A stretch of DNA of 36,019 nt from Bacillota bacterium (GCA_012516165.1 JAAYWY010000033.1:1-36019); one strand, 5' to 3'. Shown: positions 7,852 through 18,309, numbered from the stretch's first letter. Numbers and translations: made by a program. The notes: a model not told the origin generated them from the letters alone.

Positions 7852-8871
7852 TTACCGGTGCCGCGGGTGAACGGTCCCGACAAATAGCCGCCAACTGGAG
7901 AAGATAAAGGCGATTCCACCAACGAGGATGTTCAGGTAAAAGGTGAGCAATCTCCACATCAGCAGATACTGCCGTGCCATAGTTGCTGGTAGCACTGGGT
8001 CGAACACAGCAAGTTGCCACAGTTCGCTGGCTCCGCTGGCCCCCGGTGTAGGGGCAAAAAGAGGGCCAATATACGCCACGTTCTGTAAGTATAACCAGAC
8101 TCGCGCTGTAAATTGGGGAAAGCTAGAAGCCAACAAGATTGGCGCAATGGAAAAAAGGCATATGAAATAGGCAGTGGACGCTCCCATAGCCAACAGTAGC
8201 AGGACAGGGGAGCGGGCCAGTAAAGTAGTGAGATCACAGTAAAACTGGTGGAGGGCTTTTTCAGCTTTGTTTCGAATACCAGAAGGCAAAAGATTTACTA
8301 TTTGGTTTGCTAGTTTAGGCTGAATAAGTAGTACCAGTAATCCCAGCAGGGCCGCTAGATAAAGTAAAACTCCGGTGAGAAAAGCATTATGCCAGGGGAA
8401 AGGAACACCTAGGTTTTGTAACCCTAATACGGCAACTAAAGATAACCCAACTAAGACCATTTGTGATAACCAACCACCTACGGTAACCACTGCTCCTGCT
8501 TCTAACCAGGTGAGGCCGGCTTCTTTTAATACATAAATAACAGCGGGTGTTCCGCCGAAGAGAAAAGGTGTAATAAGGGTAAGAAAGTTGCCAGACCAAA
8601 TAGCGCGTAGAGCAGTGGCATAGGTAATTTCGCGATCTATAGCTCGTGTAAGAATTCTAAGTCTAAGTGAATCAGCCAGCCAGGCTAATATGAGCAAAGC
8701 CATGGCTAGAGCTAGCTGCTTAGAGGGAAAAGGGAGCGGAAATATATCACCAGCTTCGGCTGGCAAATGCCAGAAAACATAGATTGTTGCTGCAGCACTA
8801 ATGGCTATGGCCAAGGCTGTTCCGATAACAAGCTTCTTTTTGGAATGCAACTTTTTCCCCCACAGTTCCAT
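7852..8871 (-). CDS. Flippase-like / lysylphosphatidylglycerol synthase TM-region (UPF0104/YbhN-like) membrane protein
   Basis: Polytopic; 'GNFLTLITPFLFGGTPAVIYVLKEAGL', 'PTPGASGASELW' motifs of this family. Confidence 0.85.
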   Translation of the reverse strand: MELWGKKLHSKKKLVIGTALAIAISAAATIYVFWHLPAEAGDIFPLPFPSKQLALAMALLILAWLADSLRLRILTRAIDREITYATALRAIWSGNFLTLITPFLFGGTPAVIYVLKEAGLTWLEAGAVVTVGGWLSQMVLVGLSLVAVLGLQNLGVPFPWHNAFLTGVLLYLAALLGLLVLLIQPKLANQIVNLLPSGIRNKAEKALHQFYCDLTTLLARSPVLLLLAMGASTAYFICLFSIAPILLASSFPQFTARVWLYLQNVAYIGPLFAPTPGASGASELWQLAVFDPVLPATMARQYLLMWRLLTFYLNILVGGIAFIFSSWRLFVGTVHPRHR

Positions 8872-9090
8872 GATAAATAGATAAATACGGTAAGACTGGT
8901 TTGCATAGAATTACATCTGTTTCATATTATATCAAATTATAGGTGCTGTAAACATAACGGAACGGGCGGATTAGTGGCTGTTTCTTTGCTAGAGAATTTT
9001 AAGCAAGATTGGGAGGATTAACCTGCTGCCTAGCGAATATAATATAGGATGTGGTATTTTTATGGCAATCAGGCGGAGGGAGGTGTATTT

Positions 9091-9861
9091 ATGCAAATCG
9101 ATTTATCGGTAAACACAGCATTGCCGCTGGCTTTAGAAGGAACAGAGCTGCGCTTTGGAGCTGATGTGGTGCCGGTGACCCCTGTTGTATACTCAGCTGG
9201 GGAAATGCGCGAGGTGTTTTACTCACCGGCAGAGGTAGACTCTAAGCAGCAGCTTTATTTTAGTTATAATGGGCTTAGCCTAGAAAAAGATCGTGAGCTT
9301 TTCGAGCGCCATGGTCTACGCTATAACCTGCTTATAATGCCTCCGGCTCTAATTGGACCAGAATATGTCAAGACGGCTGGGCATTATAATCCAGCTCCAC
9401 CGGAGACGGCAGAGACTTATCCGGAAGTGTACGAAGTAGTTCAAGGGCAGGCCCACTTCTTGCTTCAGTATTTAGACCCGGAGATCGGTTCAGTGGAGGA
9501 AGTGATCCTGTTTGAGGCGGCTCAAGGGGACAAAGTTCTTATTCCACCCGATTTTGGCCATGTGGTAATTAATCCAGCCAATGAAACGCTAGTTGTGAGC
9601 AATTTGGTGGCCGATAGCTTTGCTCCTTTATGTGAGCCGTTTATCAAATCGGGCGGAGCAGTATATTATGAGGTACGGGTCCAGGGGGTTTCTACATTTA
9701 TTGCTAATCCCAATTATGACTATATACCGCAACTGCAGCGCCGATTGGCACGTCAGTATCGGGATTTAGGTTTGGTAAAAGGGGTTACCCTATACGAAGC
9801 ATTTATTAAAGACCCTGATGTGTTTCATTATTTAACCCATCCCAACCTGTGTCCCCAATAA
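9091..9861 (+). CDS. Cupin-type (archaeal-type) glucose-6-phosphate isomerase-like protein
   Basis: 'GPEYVKTAGHYNP...ETYPEVYEVVQGQAHFLLQ...DKVLIPPDFGHVVINPANETLVVSNL' resembles the cPGI family; GGGAGGTG RBS; next to pfkA. Confidence 0.75.
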   Translation: MQIDLSVNTALPLALEGTELRFGADVVPVTPVVYSAGEMREVFYSPAEVDSKQQLYFSYNGLSLEKDRELFERHGLRYNLLIMPPALIGPEYVKTAGHYNPAPPETAETYPEVYEVVQGQAHFLLQYLDPEIGSVEEVILFEAAQGDKVLIPPDFGHVVINPANETLVVSNLVADSFAPLCEPFIKSGGAVYYEVRVQGVSTFIANPNYDYIPQLQRRLARQYRDLGLVKGVTLYEAFIKDPDVFHYLTHPNLCPQ

Positions 9862-9878
9862 GATAGAGGTGATTATTA

Positions 9879-10838
9879 TTGCCCAAGATTGCCGTACTCA
9901 CAAGTGGCGGCGATGCACCCGGCATGAATGCTGCCATCCGGGCAGTAGTACATCAAGCGGCTGTGCACGAGGCAAGGGTTGTAGGTATTAAACATGGCTT
10001 TGAAGGACTCCTCAAGCGTGAGTTTGTCGATATGGATCTAGGTTCCGTAGATGATATTATTCAACATGGCGGTACGGTTTTGCGTAGTGCGCGTAGTGAT
10101 CGTTTTCGTACGGCCGTGGGACAAGAGGAGGCAGCGGCCAATCTAAAAGAAGCCGGAATAGATGGCGTGATTGTGATTGGTGGAGAAGGTAGTTATCGGG
10201 GTGGAGCTGCTTTAACGACCAAAGGCATTGCTGTTATTGGGGTACCTGGTACCATCGACAATGATATTCCTTGTACCGATTACACTATTGGCTTTGATAC
10301 GGCAGTAAATACAGTGGTCGATGCAATGAACAAAATCCGCGATACTGCCACTGCCCACGAACGAGCCTTTGTGGTAGAGGTGATGGGACGAGCCTCGGGA
10401 CATATTGCCCTCATGGCTGGATTGGCCGGTGGGGCCGAGTCCATACTTATCCCCGAGATACCATTTGATTTAGACGATGTTTGCCGTCGACTCAAATGGA
10501 GTGCCGAGCGGGGAAAGGTGCACAGCATTATTTTAGTGGCTGAGGGAGTAGCTTCGGCCTATGCTATCGGTGAGGAAATGAAAAAACGAACTGGTTTTGA
10601 TACTAGGGTATCGGTGTTAGGACACCTTCAACGAGGTGGCGCGCCTACGGCCTTTGACCGAATTTTAGCCAGCCGTCTAGCAGCACAGGCGGTGGAAGTC
10701 CTCCTGGAAGGGGAGAACCAAGCGGCTATGTGCTATCGTGCAGGACAAGTGGAGGCAATACCTTTTAGCCAGGTATTCGCTACTACTAAAGACATTGACC
10801 GCTCACTTTATGATTTGGCGGCTGTATTAGCCATGTAA
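9879..10838 (+). CDS. pfkA: ATP-dependent 6-phosphofructokinase
   Basis: 'IAVLTSGGDAPGMNAAIRAVV', 'GVPGTIDNDIPCTDYTIGFDTAVNT', 'VLGHLQRGGAPTAFDR'. Confidence 0.97.
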   Translation: MPKIAVLTSGGDAPGMNAAIRAVVHQAAVHEARVVGIKHGFEGLLKREFVDMDLGSVDDIIQHGGTVLRSARSDRFRTAVGQEEAAANLKEAGIDGVIVIGGEGSYRGGAALTTKGIAVIGVPGTIDNDIPCTDYTIGFDTAVNTVVDAMNKIRDTATAHERAFVVEVMGRASGHIALMAGLAGGAESILIPEIPFDLDDVCRRLKWSAERGKVHSIILVAEGVASAYAIGEEMKKRTGFDTRVSVLGHLQRGGAPTAFDRILASRLAAQAVEVLLEGENQAAMCYRAGQVEAIPFSQVFATTKDIDRSLYDLAAVLAM

Positions 10839-10842
10839 TGGG

Positions 10843-10885
10843 TAGGGGCTGTGTTCCTTAAGATAATTAGGGAAACAGCCCCTTT
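10843..10885 (+). terminator. Rho-independent terminator
   Basis: AGGGGCTGTgTTCC...GGGAAACAGCCCCTTT. Confidence 0.8.
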
Positions 10886-11078
10886 GCCTTAAAACCTCAG
10901 ATTTTATTTAGGTAGGTCTTTTGTATCAGGTAAGAAGAAGTAATGTTATCCTTCCTTTCGCTTGTTCGCTTACGGCATTTTATGTGTTAGTGTTAGTTAA
11001 AATAGATGTGCCGTAGGAGGCGAAGTCGGAGGTGATTTTTAGGCAGGTAGTGGAAAAAGTTGTCCTTTGGGGAGGCGA

Positions 11079-12749
11079 ATGACTTTGTTACAACCAAATC
11101 CAAATATGATTGCTATTGTAATCGGCGATGGTGATAAGGAAGAAATCGTTCCGGCAGGCACCACGCTCCAGGAATTAAGTCGCCGTTACCAACCAGAGCA
11201 TACGTCGACTATTGTGGCGGCCATGGTAGATGGTGAGCTCAAAGAACTTACCTGGCCGCTGACTCGGGCCGCACAGGTTAGATTTCTTGACCTATCCTCG
11301 GATGACGGGCAGCGGATTTATATACGCAGCCTTTCTTTTTTACTAGTCCGTGCTGCTTTAGATGTTCTCCCCGGCAGTCCAGTTAGCATCGAACACTCTT
11401 TGGGCAATGGTCTCTATATAGAACTTAAGGGATCACAGCTTTTGGCCGAAGAAGATGTACAGGCACTAGAGAAGCGTATGCATGAGCTAGTACAGGCTGA
11501 TTTGCCATTCAAGAAAGAACGGATGCCCCTTTCCCAGGCCAAAGAAATCTTTTGTCGTCAAGGCCAAATCGATAAAGCAGAACTTTTAAAATACCGGCAG
11601 AAAGACTACCTAAATGTGTACGAATTAGACGGATTATATGATTATTTCTTCGGCTATATGGTGCCTAGCACAGGTTTTCTAGATAAATTTGCCCTCCATT
11701 TTTATTTGCCGGGAATGATTATGCTGTTTCCCAGCCAGGACCGGCCCAATGAAATCCCGCAGTATGTGGATCAACCAAAATTAGCTACTATCTTCCGCGA
11801 GGCTGAACGCTGGGGAGAAATTTTAGGGGTTGGGGACGTAGCGTCATTAAACAATATTATTGCCAAAGGCCAGGGTGTAGAGCTAATTCGTATAGCGGAA
11901 GCTTTGCATGAAAAAAAGGTGGCCGAAATTGCCGACGAGATTACCGCTAATCACGAACAGATGCGCCTGGTTTTTATTGCTGGACCTTCGTCTTCAGGTA
12001 AAACAACATTTTGTCAGCGTCTATATATTCAACTGAGGGTCAATGGACTAAAACCAGTTACCATTTCTCTGGATGACTATTTTCTTGATCGCGAAAACAC
12101 ACCGCGAGATGAAACAGGAGAATATGATTTTGAAGCTTTAGAGGCTTTAGATTTAAAACTGTTTAATCAACAGTTGGTAAAGTTGATTCAAGGGGTGGAG
12201 GTAGAAGTCCCAGTCTTTGATTTTAAAAAAGGTGTTCGCACTTGGGTAGGGCGCCACCTTAAAGTTGAGCCCGATCAACCCATTTTGATTGAGGGTATTC
12301 ACGGTCTAAATCCAAGGCTCACACCTGCCATTCCCAAAGAAAAGCAGTTTCGTATCTATATTAGTGCTTTAACACAGCTAAATATGGATCGCCATAATCG
12401 CATTCCTACTACAGATACTCGGCTTTTGCGAAGAATTGTGCGCGATAATAAGTTTCGCTCAGCTAAACCCGAGGAAACCATCTTGCGCTGGCCCTCGGTG
12501 CGCCGCGGCGAAGAACGCAATATTTTTCCTTTTCAAGAAGAGGCAGATGTCATGTTTAATTCAGCGTTGGTGTATGAACTCTCGGCTCTTAAACAGCAAG
12601 CCGAAACAGTGCTGGGAACTATAGTGCCTGGCAGCCCGGCCTATCCGCGGGCTAAGATGCTAACCAAGTTTTTGGCCTATTTTCTGCCCTTGGATACGCA
12701 AGAAGAAATTCCTCGTAACTCTATCTTGCGTGAGTTTATTGGTTATTGA
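11079..12749 (+). CDS. Nucleoside (uridine) kinase with N-terminal TGS / ThrRS-like domain
   Basis: P-loop 'FIAGPSSSGKTTFCQRLYIQL', 'ISLDDYFLDRENTPRDETGEYDFE'; N-terminal TGS-like region; GGGGAGG RBS before ATG 11079. Confidence 0.9.
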   Translation: MTLLQPNPNMIAIVIGDGDKEEIVPAGTTLQELSRRYQPEHTSTIVAAMVDGELKELTWPLTRAAQVRFLDLSSDDGQRIYIRSLSFLLVRAALDVLPGSPVSIEHSLGNGLYIELKGSQLLAEEDVQALEKRMHELVQADLPFKKERMPLSQAKEIFCRQGQIDKAELLKYRQKDYLNVYELDGLYDYFFGYMVPSTGFLDKFALHFYLPGMIMLFPSQDRPNEIPQYVDQPKLATIFREAERWGEILGVGDVASLNNIIAKGQGVELIRIAEALHEKKVAEIADEITANHEQMRLVFIAGPSSSGKTTFCQRLYIQLRVNGLKPVTISLDDYFLDRENTPRDETGEYDFEALEALDLKLFNQQLVKLIQGVEVEVPVFDFKKGVRTWVGRHLKVEPDQPILIEGIHGLNPRLTPAIPKEKQFRIYISALTQLNMDRHNRIPTTDTRLLRRIVRDNKFRSAKPEETILRWPSVRRGEERNIFPFQEEADVMFNSALVYELSALKQQAETVLGTIVPGSPAYPRAKMLTKFLAYFLPLDTQEEIPRNSILREFIGY

Positions 12750-12768
12750 CATTCCAGTTCTGGAACTC

Positions 12769-12797
12769 TTGACTAATGGAAGGAAATTGTGTATTAT
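12769..12797 (+). promoter_or_regulatory. Sigma-A-like promoter of groESL
   Basis: TTGACT (12769-12774), 17 nt, TATTAT (12792-12797). Confidence 0.8.
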
Positions 12798-12809
12798 AAA
12801 TCTTGGTTG

Positions 12810-12836
12810 TTAGCACTTCATCGAGATGAGTGCTAA
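12810..12836 (+). promoter_or_regulatory. CIRCE element (HrcA operator)
   Basis: TTAGCACTT-N9-GAGTGCTAA, one mismatch from the canonical TTAGCACTC-N9-GAGTGCTAA. Confidence 0.97.
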
Positions 12837-12861
12837 AGAATACGAAAGGAGGTTCTAGTCT

Positions 12862-13149
12862 ATGCTAAAACCACTCGGTGACAGGGTTGTAGTAAAGACC
12901 ATCACTGCCGAAGAGCGGACCAAGGGAGGTATTGTCCTACCGGATACGGCCAAGGAGAAGCCCCAAGAGGGTGAAGTGATTGCTGTTGGGCCAGGCCGGA
13001 TTTTGGACAATGGCGAGCGGCTAGCACCCGAAGTTAAGGTTGGTGACCGGGTGATCTATGCCAAATACGGCGGCACCGAGGTCAAATTAGACGATGAGGA
13101 ATACTTGATTCTAAGAGAAAGTGATATCCTAGCCAAGGTTGAAAAATAA
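12862..13149 (+). CDS. groES: Co-chaperonin GroES
   Basis: '[45 protein letters not shown]'. Confidence 0.99.
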   Translation: MLKPLGDRVVVKTITAEERTKGGIVLPDTAKEKPQEGEVIAVGPGRILDNGERLAPEVKVGDRVIYAKYGGTEVKLDDEEYLILRESDILAKVEK

Positions 13150-13166
13150 TAGGAGGAGGGATTTAG

Positions 13167-14786
13167 ATGGCCGCTAAACAGCTTGTTTACAAAGAAGAAG
13201 CACGTCATGCTTTGGAACGCGGCGTAAGTGCCGTGGCCGATGCGGTTAAAGTAACCCTCGGACCAAAAGGACGTAGTGTGGTACTTAGTAAGAAGTTTGG
13301 TTCCCCAACTGTTACTAAAGACGGTGTTACTGTAGCCAAAGAAATTGAATTAAAAGACCCATTTGAGAACATGGGTGCTCAACTTTGCCGTGAAGTTGCT
13401 TCCAAAACGAACGATGTAGCCGGTGATGGTACCACCACTGCTACTGTATTAGCCCAGGCTATTATGCGCGAGGGTATTAAAAACGTGACTGCTGGTGCCA
13501 ACCCCATCTTTATCAAGCGAGGTATTGATAAAGCAGTTGAGGCTCTTACTGAAGAAATCAAGAAAAAGGCTATTCCTGTTGAATCAAAAGAAAGCATAAC
13601 CCATGTAGCCTCTATCTCTGCCAATAATCATGAAATCGGTAAATTGGTGGCCGATGCCATGGACAAGGTTGGCAAAGATGGTGTTATCACGGTAGAAGAG
13701 TCCAAGAGTCTAATGACCACCGTAGAGATTGTGGAAGGCATGGAGTTTGACCGCGGCTACATCTCGCCTTACTTTGTGACCAATGCAGAAACCATGGAAG
13801 CCGATCTGGAAGAACCCTATATTCTTCTGTATGAGAAGAAGATCAGTTCCATTAATGATTTGCTACCGCTGCTGGAGAAAGTGGTCCGTACTGGCAAACC
13901 GCTTCTGATTATTGCCGAGGATGTAGAGGGCGAGGCCCTGGCAACTTTAGTGGTGAACAGACTGCGCGGTACCCTGCAGTGTGTGGCGGTTAAAGCCCCA
14001 GGCTTTGGTGATCGCCGCAAGGCCATGATGGAAGATATCGCCATTCTTACCGGCGGCAAGTTCATTTCCGAGGACTTGGGCATTAAACTAGAGAACATCG
14101 AACTGGACGACCTGGGTCAGGCAAAGAAGGTTAAGATTGGCAAAGAGAAAACCACCATTGTGGAAGGCTTGGGTGACAAAGAGGAGATCAAAGCCCGCGT
14201 AGCTCAGATCAAGAAACAGATCGAAGAGACTGATTCTGATTATGACCGTGAGAAACTACAAGAACGGTTGGCTAAGTTAGCCGGTGGTGTAGCGGTGATC
14301 AAAGTTGGCGCTGCTACGGAAACCGAACTCAAAGAGAAAAAGATGCGCGTAGAAGATGCCCTTAATGCTACTCGAGCTGCTGTGGAAGAAGGCATCGTGG
14401 CTGGCGGCGGAACGGCTTTGCTAGACGCTGTTGGCGTGCTGGATAATGTTGACGTAGAAGGCGATGAGGTAGTTGGCTTAAATATTGTCCGCCGGGCGGT
14501 AGAAGAGCCTCTGCGTCAGATTGTAACGAATGCTGGTCTTGAAGGGTCCATTGTGGTAAATAAAGTGAAAGAATCTGCTCCTGGCGTAGGTTTCGACGCT
14601 GTAACTGAGCAGTATGTAGATATGGTGAAAGCTGGTATTGTTGACCCGGTCAAAGTTACTCGTTCTGCGTTAGAAAACGCAGCTAGTATTGCTTCCTTAC
14701 TTCTCACCACTGAGTGTTTGGTGGCGGATATTCCTGAAGAAGAGAAGCCAATGCCGCCCATGCCGCCAGGAGGCATGGACTACTAA
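13167..14786 (+). CDS. groEL: Chaperonin GroEL
   Basis: '[34 protein letters not shown]...[15 protein letters not shown]', C-terminal '[11 protein letters not shown]'. Confidence 0.99.
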   Translation: MAAKQLVYKEEARHALERGVSAVADAVKVTLGPKGRSVVLSKKFGSPTVTKDGVTVAKEIELKDPFENMGAQLCREVASKTNDVAGDGTTTATVLAQAIMREGIKNVTAGANPIFIKRGIDKAVEALTEEIKKKAIPVESKESITHVASISANNHEIGKLVADAMDKVGKDGVITVEESKSLMTTVEIVEGMEFDRGYISPYFVTNAETMEADLEEPYILLYEKKISSINDLLPLLEKVVRTGKPLLIIAEDVEGEALATLVVNRLRGTLQCVAVKAPGFGDRRKAMMEDIAILTGGKFISEDLGIKLENIELDDLGQAKKVKIGKEKTTIVEGLGDKEEIKARVAQIKKQIEETDSDYDREKLQERLAKLAGGVAVIKVGAATETELKEKKMRVEDALNATRAAVEEGIVAGGGTALLDAVGVLDNVDVEGDEVVGLNIVRRAVEEPLRQIVTNAGLEGSIVVNKVKESAPGVGFDAVTEQYVDMVKAGIVDPVKVTRSALENAASIASLLLTTECLVADIPEEEKPMPPMPPGGMDY

Positions 14787-14828
14787 GAGAATAAAAGAGG
14801 CTGCCGTACGGCAGCCTCTTTTATTCTC
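14787..14828. terminator. 42-bp perfect palindrome, bidirectional terminator
   Basis: GAGAATAAAAGAGGCTGCCGT / ACGGCAGCCTCTTTTATTCTC, starts directly after the groEL stop codon. Confidence 0.95.
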
Positions 14829-15002
14829 AAAATGTTTGTAGGCTTAACAGATAATATTTAGTTCGTTTTTTTAACGGAGCCACTATAGACCGTGGATGGG
14901 CTAGTTTCTTTACTAGCGAAAGGGTTTTGATACTGAGCAGCGAATAGAAAAAATAGGTTTTACTATTTACAAAAGAGAAATCCGTACAAGGAGCTGACAC
15001 TA

Positions 15003-15701
15003 ATGAAAGAAAGAAAAGAAATACTCGGTATTGTAGGTGGTATGGGTCCAGCAGCCACCATTCAATTCATGCATTTGGTAGTAAGTTTAACCCCAGCTAA
15101 GTGCGATCAAGATCATATCAGAATGTTAGTAGATATGAACCCAGCTATTCCTGATCGTACGGCGGCTATCTTAGGCCAAGGTCCATCGCCGGTGCCGGAG
15201 CTAGTGAAGTCGGCCCAGCTGCTGGAACAGGCCGGAGCTACATTTTTAGTCTTTCCCTGCAATACAGCCCATTATTTTTTACCACAAGTTCAACCACAAA
15301 TCAGCATTCCTATACTTAATATGATTGAAGAAACGGCAGCTTATATAAAAGAACAGGGGATCAAGAAAATTGCTCTCTTGGCCACCGATGGTACGGTACA
15401 AACAGGGATTTATCAACAGGCTTTGACTAGTCGTGATCTATCCTGTCTGGTACCCGATGAGCTGGCCCAAAAAGCGGTGATGAAAACCATCTATGATATT
15501 AAGAGCGGGTGCGAGCTGGAGGTGGCCAAGCAGACTTTTGCCCCGGCTATTAATTGGTCTAAGAGGCAAGGAGCGGAAGCGGTCATCGCTGGTTGTACCG
15601 AGTTATCGTTAATTTTAACCGCCGACACATATCAGGGTTTGAAAGTAATAGACGCCATGAAGGTAGTGGCTGGTAAGGTGCTAGAGCGGGTTTTAGATTA
15701 A
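15003..15701 (+). CDS. Aspartate/glutamate racemase family protein
   Basis: 'GIVGGMGPAATIQFMHLVV', 'FPCNTAHYF', 'AGCTELSLIL' with paired catalytic cysteines. Confidence 0.95.
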   Translation: MKERKEILGIVGGMGPAATIQFMHLVVSLTPAKCDQDHIRMLVDMNPAIPDRTAAILGQGPSPVPELVKSAQLLEQAGATFLVFPCNTAHYFLPQVQPQISIPILNMIEETAAYIKEQGIKKIALLATDGTVQTGIYQQALTSRDLSCLVPDELAQKAVMKTIYDIKSGCELEVAKQTFAPAINWSKRQGAEAVIAGCTELSLILTADTYQGLKVIDAMKVVAGKVLERVLD

Positions 15702-15712
15702 TCAATAGCTTA

Positions 15713-15738
15713 AGGTAGAGCGCCCACGCCACCTTTTT
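15713..15738 (+). terminator. Possible terminator
   Basis: GGTagaGCGcccaCGCcACC then TTTTTT. Confidence 0.5.
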
Positions 15739-15793
15739 TCTTTGCACTAAAGAGTGTGAGTGGTATAATGGGGCCATTGAAAGGGTGACAGCT

Positions 15794-16639
15794 ATGATTA
15801 TTGGAGCTCATTTATCCATTGGCAAGGGTTATCCAGCAGCGGCCCGGCAGGCGGTAAGCCTTCAGCTAGATGGATTTCAGTATTTTACGCGCAATCCTCG
15901 CGGAGGAGCAGTACGGGCTTTACCCGAATCCGAGGTACAGGAGTTTCGGCATGTGGTTGAGACCTTGGGGTTAAAAGCCAATTTGGCTCACCTGCCGTAC
16001 ACGGTAAACATGGGCAGTGATGATCCGCGGCTGCAGGACTTTGCTGTTATGGTAGTGCGCCAAGATATAGAGCGAGCGTCGGCTTTGGGAACACCATTTT
16101 TGGTAGCCCATCCAGGGCATTTTGGTCAAGCCGGGGTTGAAGCTGGGCTTATGCAAGTGGCAAATACCATCCGGATGGCACTGGAGGGGGCACCGACTGA
16201 CTCTGTATTTTGCCTGGAAGTTATGGCGGGGCAAGGACGAGAAATCGGCGGCCGCTTAGAGGAACTAGCGGCTATTATGAGTTTAGTAGGGGACAAAGCC
16301 GAGGTTGGAGTTTGTTTAGACTCGGCCCACTTGTTTGCTGCTGGCTGGGACGTGCGTAACCATGCTGGGATAGATGAGCTGATAGAAACCATTGACGCCA
16401 CCTTCGGTTGGGAACGAGTAAAAGTGATGCATCTTAACGATTCCAAAGTGCCGTTGGGCAGTCGCCGTGATCGGCATGAGCTCATTGGCCAAGGAGAAAT
16501 TGGCTTGGATGGGATTAAGGCAATTGTAAATCATCCCTATTTGAGGCAGTTGCCCATGTACCTTGAAACGCCGGTGAATGGTGATTACAAAAGGTATCAA
16601 CAAGAGGCTCAACTGGTGCGGGAATTGGTACGAGGATAG
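15794..16639 (+). CDS. nfo: Deoxyribonuclease IV (endonuclease IV)-like TIM barrel
   Basis: 'IGAHLSIGKGYPAAARQAV', 'FQYFTRNPRG', 'LAHLPYTVNMGS', 'GVCLDSAHLFAAGWD', 'VMHLNDSKVPLGSRRDRHELIGQGEIG'. Confidence 0.93.
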   Translation: MIIGAHLSIGKGYPAAARQAVSLQLDGFQYFTRNPRGGAVRALPESEVQEFRHVVETLGLKANLAHLPYTVNMGSDDPRLQDFAVMVVRQDIERASALGTPFLVAHPGHFGQAGVEAGLMQVANTIRMALEGAPTDSVFCLEVMAGQGREIGGRLEELAAIMSLVGDKAEVGVCLDSAHLFAAGWDVRNHAGIDELIETIDATFGWERVKVMHLNDSKVPLGSRRDRHELIGQGEIGLDGIKAIVNHPYLRQLPMYLETPVNGDYKRYQQEAQLVRELVRG

Positions 16640-16712
16640 GATATAAATGGTGGCATTGGGTAAAATAGCTAGTAATACTGCTGCTAATAGTGATTGCTGG
16701 AGGTAATCATAA

Positions 16713-17588
16713 ATGGCCGAAATCAAAGCTGCATTTATAGATAGTTGGGCAGACACCAAAGGGATGCTGCCCTTACTTTTTCTACTTTTTATGGGGCTGG
16801 AATTCTTCCAGCATTATCGGGGCGAACAGCTAGGAACATTACTTCGCCGCGCTGGTGCGCTGGGACCGCTTTTTGGGGCTGCTCTGGGGATTATTCCTCA
16901 GTGTGGCTTTTCTGTGGTGGCAAGTTTATTGTACTTACAAGGTTATGTTACCCCTGGTACCTTGCTGGCTGTATTCTTATCCACATCGGACGAAGCTGTA
17001 CCGGTTATGTTGGCCCAACCGGATAAACTAGGTTTTATTGCTCCGCTTCTTGTGGTGAAACTGATCCTGGGTATAATAGGTGGTTATATTACCGACTTGG
17101 TACTGCTGCCTAAGTGGAAACCGCTGGACTATGCGCCAGCTAGTCAGGCGCTGGTGGGACATATACCAGGTGAGCATGCCCATCCTGAGCCGCCCATGGC
17201 CATAATCCGCCATGCTACCCACCAAACAGTGCAAATCTATCTGTTTGCCTTTTTGGCCACCGCAGCACTTACCTATGGTACTGAAAAACTTGGGTTTGAT
17301 CAGATGGCCAAATTACTTTTAGCTGGCAGTCCTTGGCAAATACCGCTGGCAGCAGTTATCGGTCTCATCCCCAACTGCGTCGTTTCCGTGGTCATAACCC
17401 AGCTATACCTAGAAGGAGCTCTGAGCTTTGGTGCTACCGTAGCTGGACTGGCATCAGCTGCCGGGCTGGGACTATTGGTCCTCTTTCGACATAACCGAAG
17501 TTGGGCTGATACCTTCCGGTTAGTGGGACTACTTTTTGGTTTTGCTTTAGTGGAGGGCATGATATTATCGGGAGTGCTTAATTTATGA
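16713..17588 (+). CDS. Putative permease, possibly a heavy-metal/manganese-type exporter
   Basis: Polytopic; two similar halves with 'GIIPQCGFSVVASLLYLQG' and 'GLIPNCVVSVVITQLYLEGALSFG'. Confidence 0.75.
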   Translation: MAEIKAAFIDSWADTKGMLPLLFLLFMGLEFFQHYRGEQLGTLLRRAGALGPLFGAALGIIPQCGFSVVASLLYLQGYVTPGTLLAVFLSTSDEAVPVMLAQPDKLGFIAPLLVVKLILGIIGGYITDLVLLPKWKPLDYAPASQALVGHIPGEHAHPEPPMAIIRHATHQTVQIYLFAFLATAALTYGTEKLGFDQMAKLLLAGSPWQIPLAAVIGLIPNCVVSVVITQLYLEGALSFGATVAGLASAAGLGLLVLFRHNRSWADTFRLVGLLFGFALVEGMILSGVLNL

Positions 17589-17655
17589 CCCGACCTGTGC
17601 CGGGAGTTTAAAAGTGACTTGATATTGACGAGTAAGGGGAAAATATGCTGAACCT

Positions 17656-17721
17656 ATGAAGGAAAAACATTTAGTTGAGCAGAATATTGAAAGTGAAAAG
17701 AAAGAAGGAGATTGGGGGTAG
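17656..17721 (+). CDS. Possible 21-aa leader peptide upstream of plsY
   Basis: ATG...TAG: MKEKHLVEQNIESEKKEGDWG, ending 6 nt before the plsY start; no strong RBS. Confidence 0.25.
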   Translation: MKEKHLVEQNIESEKKEGDWG

Positions 17722-17727
17722 GGGCTC

Positions 17728-18309
17728 TTGCTAGGTACTATAGTCCTGGCCTACCTTTTGGGCTCGATTCCTTGTGGGGTAATTGCTGGAAAGCTAAAGG
17801 GTAAAGACATCCAGCGTTTGGGAAGTGGCAATATAGGTACGGCCAATGCGGCTCGCGTCCTTGGGGTACCGATGGCACTTGCAGTTTTAGTTGGTGATGC
17901 TTTGAAGGGTTTTTTAGCAGTATATTTAGGCAAATGGTTAGGAGGGACACTCACAGCGGCCATCTTGGCAGGCCTGGCAGCTGTGTGTGGCCATAATTGG
18001 TCATTGTTTTTGGGATTTAGGGGTGGTAAGGGTGTAGCAACGTCCTTTGGTGCGTGCTTGGCTTTGTCGCCTGTGTTAGCTCTATCTTTGGTACCAATTT
18101 GGGTGGTAGCAGTAGCTCTGACCAGATACTCATCGTTAGGTTCTATCTTGGCTGCTGGTGCAGCTCCTTTTATGGCTGCTATTTTGCGATTGGGGTGGCC
18201 AATATTTTGGTTTGCAGTGGCTGGAGCTAGTTTAATTATTCTTAGGCATCGAGGCAATATTAAGCGTCTGTTGTCTGGGACCGAGTTGCGGTTAGGGGAT
18301 CGGTTCTAA
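17728..18309 (+). CDS. plsY: Acyl-phosphate:glycerol-3-phosphate acyltransferase
   Basis: 'YLLGSIPCGVIAGKLKGKDIQRLGSGNIGTANAARVLG', 'GHNWSLFLGFRGGKGVATSFG'. Confidence 0.97.
   Translation: MLGTIVLAYLLGSIPCGVIAGKLKGKDIQRLGSGNIGTANAARVLGVPMALAVLVGDALKGFLAVYLGKWLGGTLTAAILAGLAAVCGHNWSLFLGFRGGKGVATSFGACLALSPVLALSLVPIWVVAVALTRYSSLGSILAAGAAPFMAAILRLGWPIFWFAVAGASLIILRHRGNIKRLLSGTELRLGDRF

Noticed and set aside
13379-14776. Antisense ORFs in groEL and similar antisense ORFs in GT-GH130, nfo, typA and others
   Set aside because: Shadow ORFs opposite strongly coding frames; no RBS or recognisable domains.
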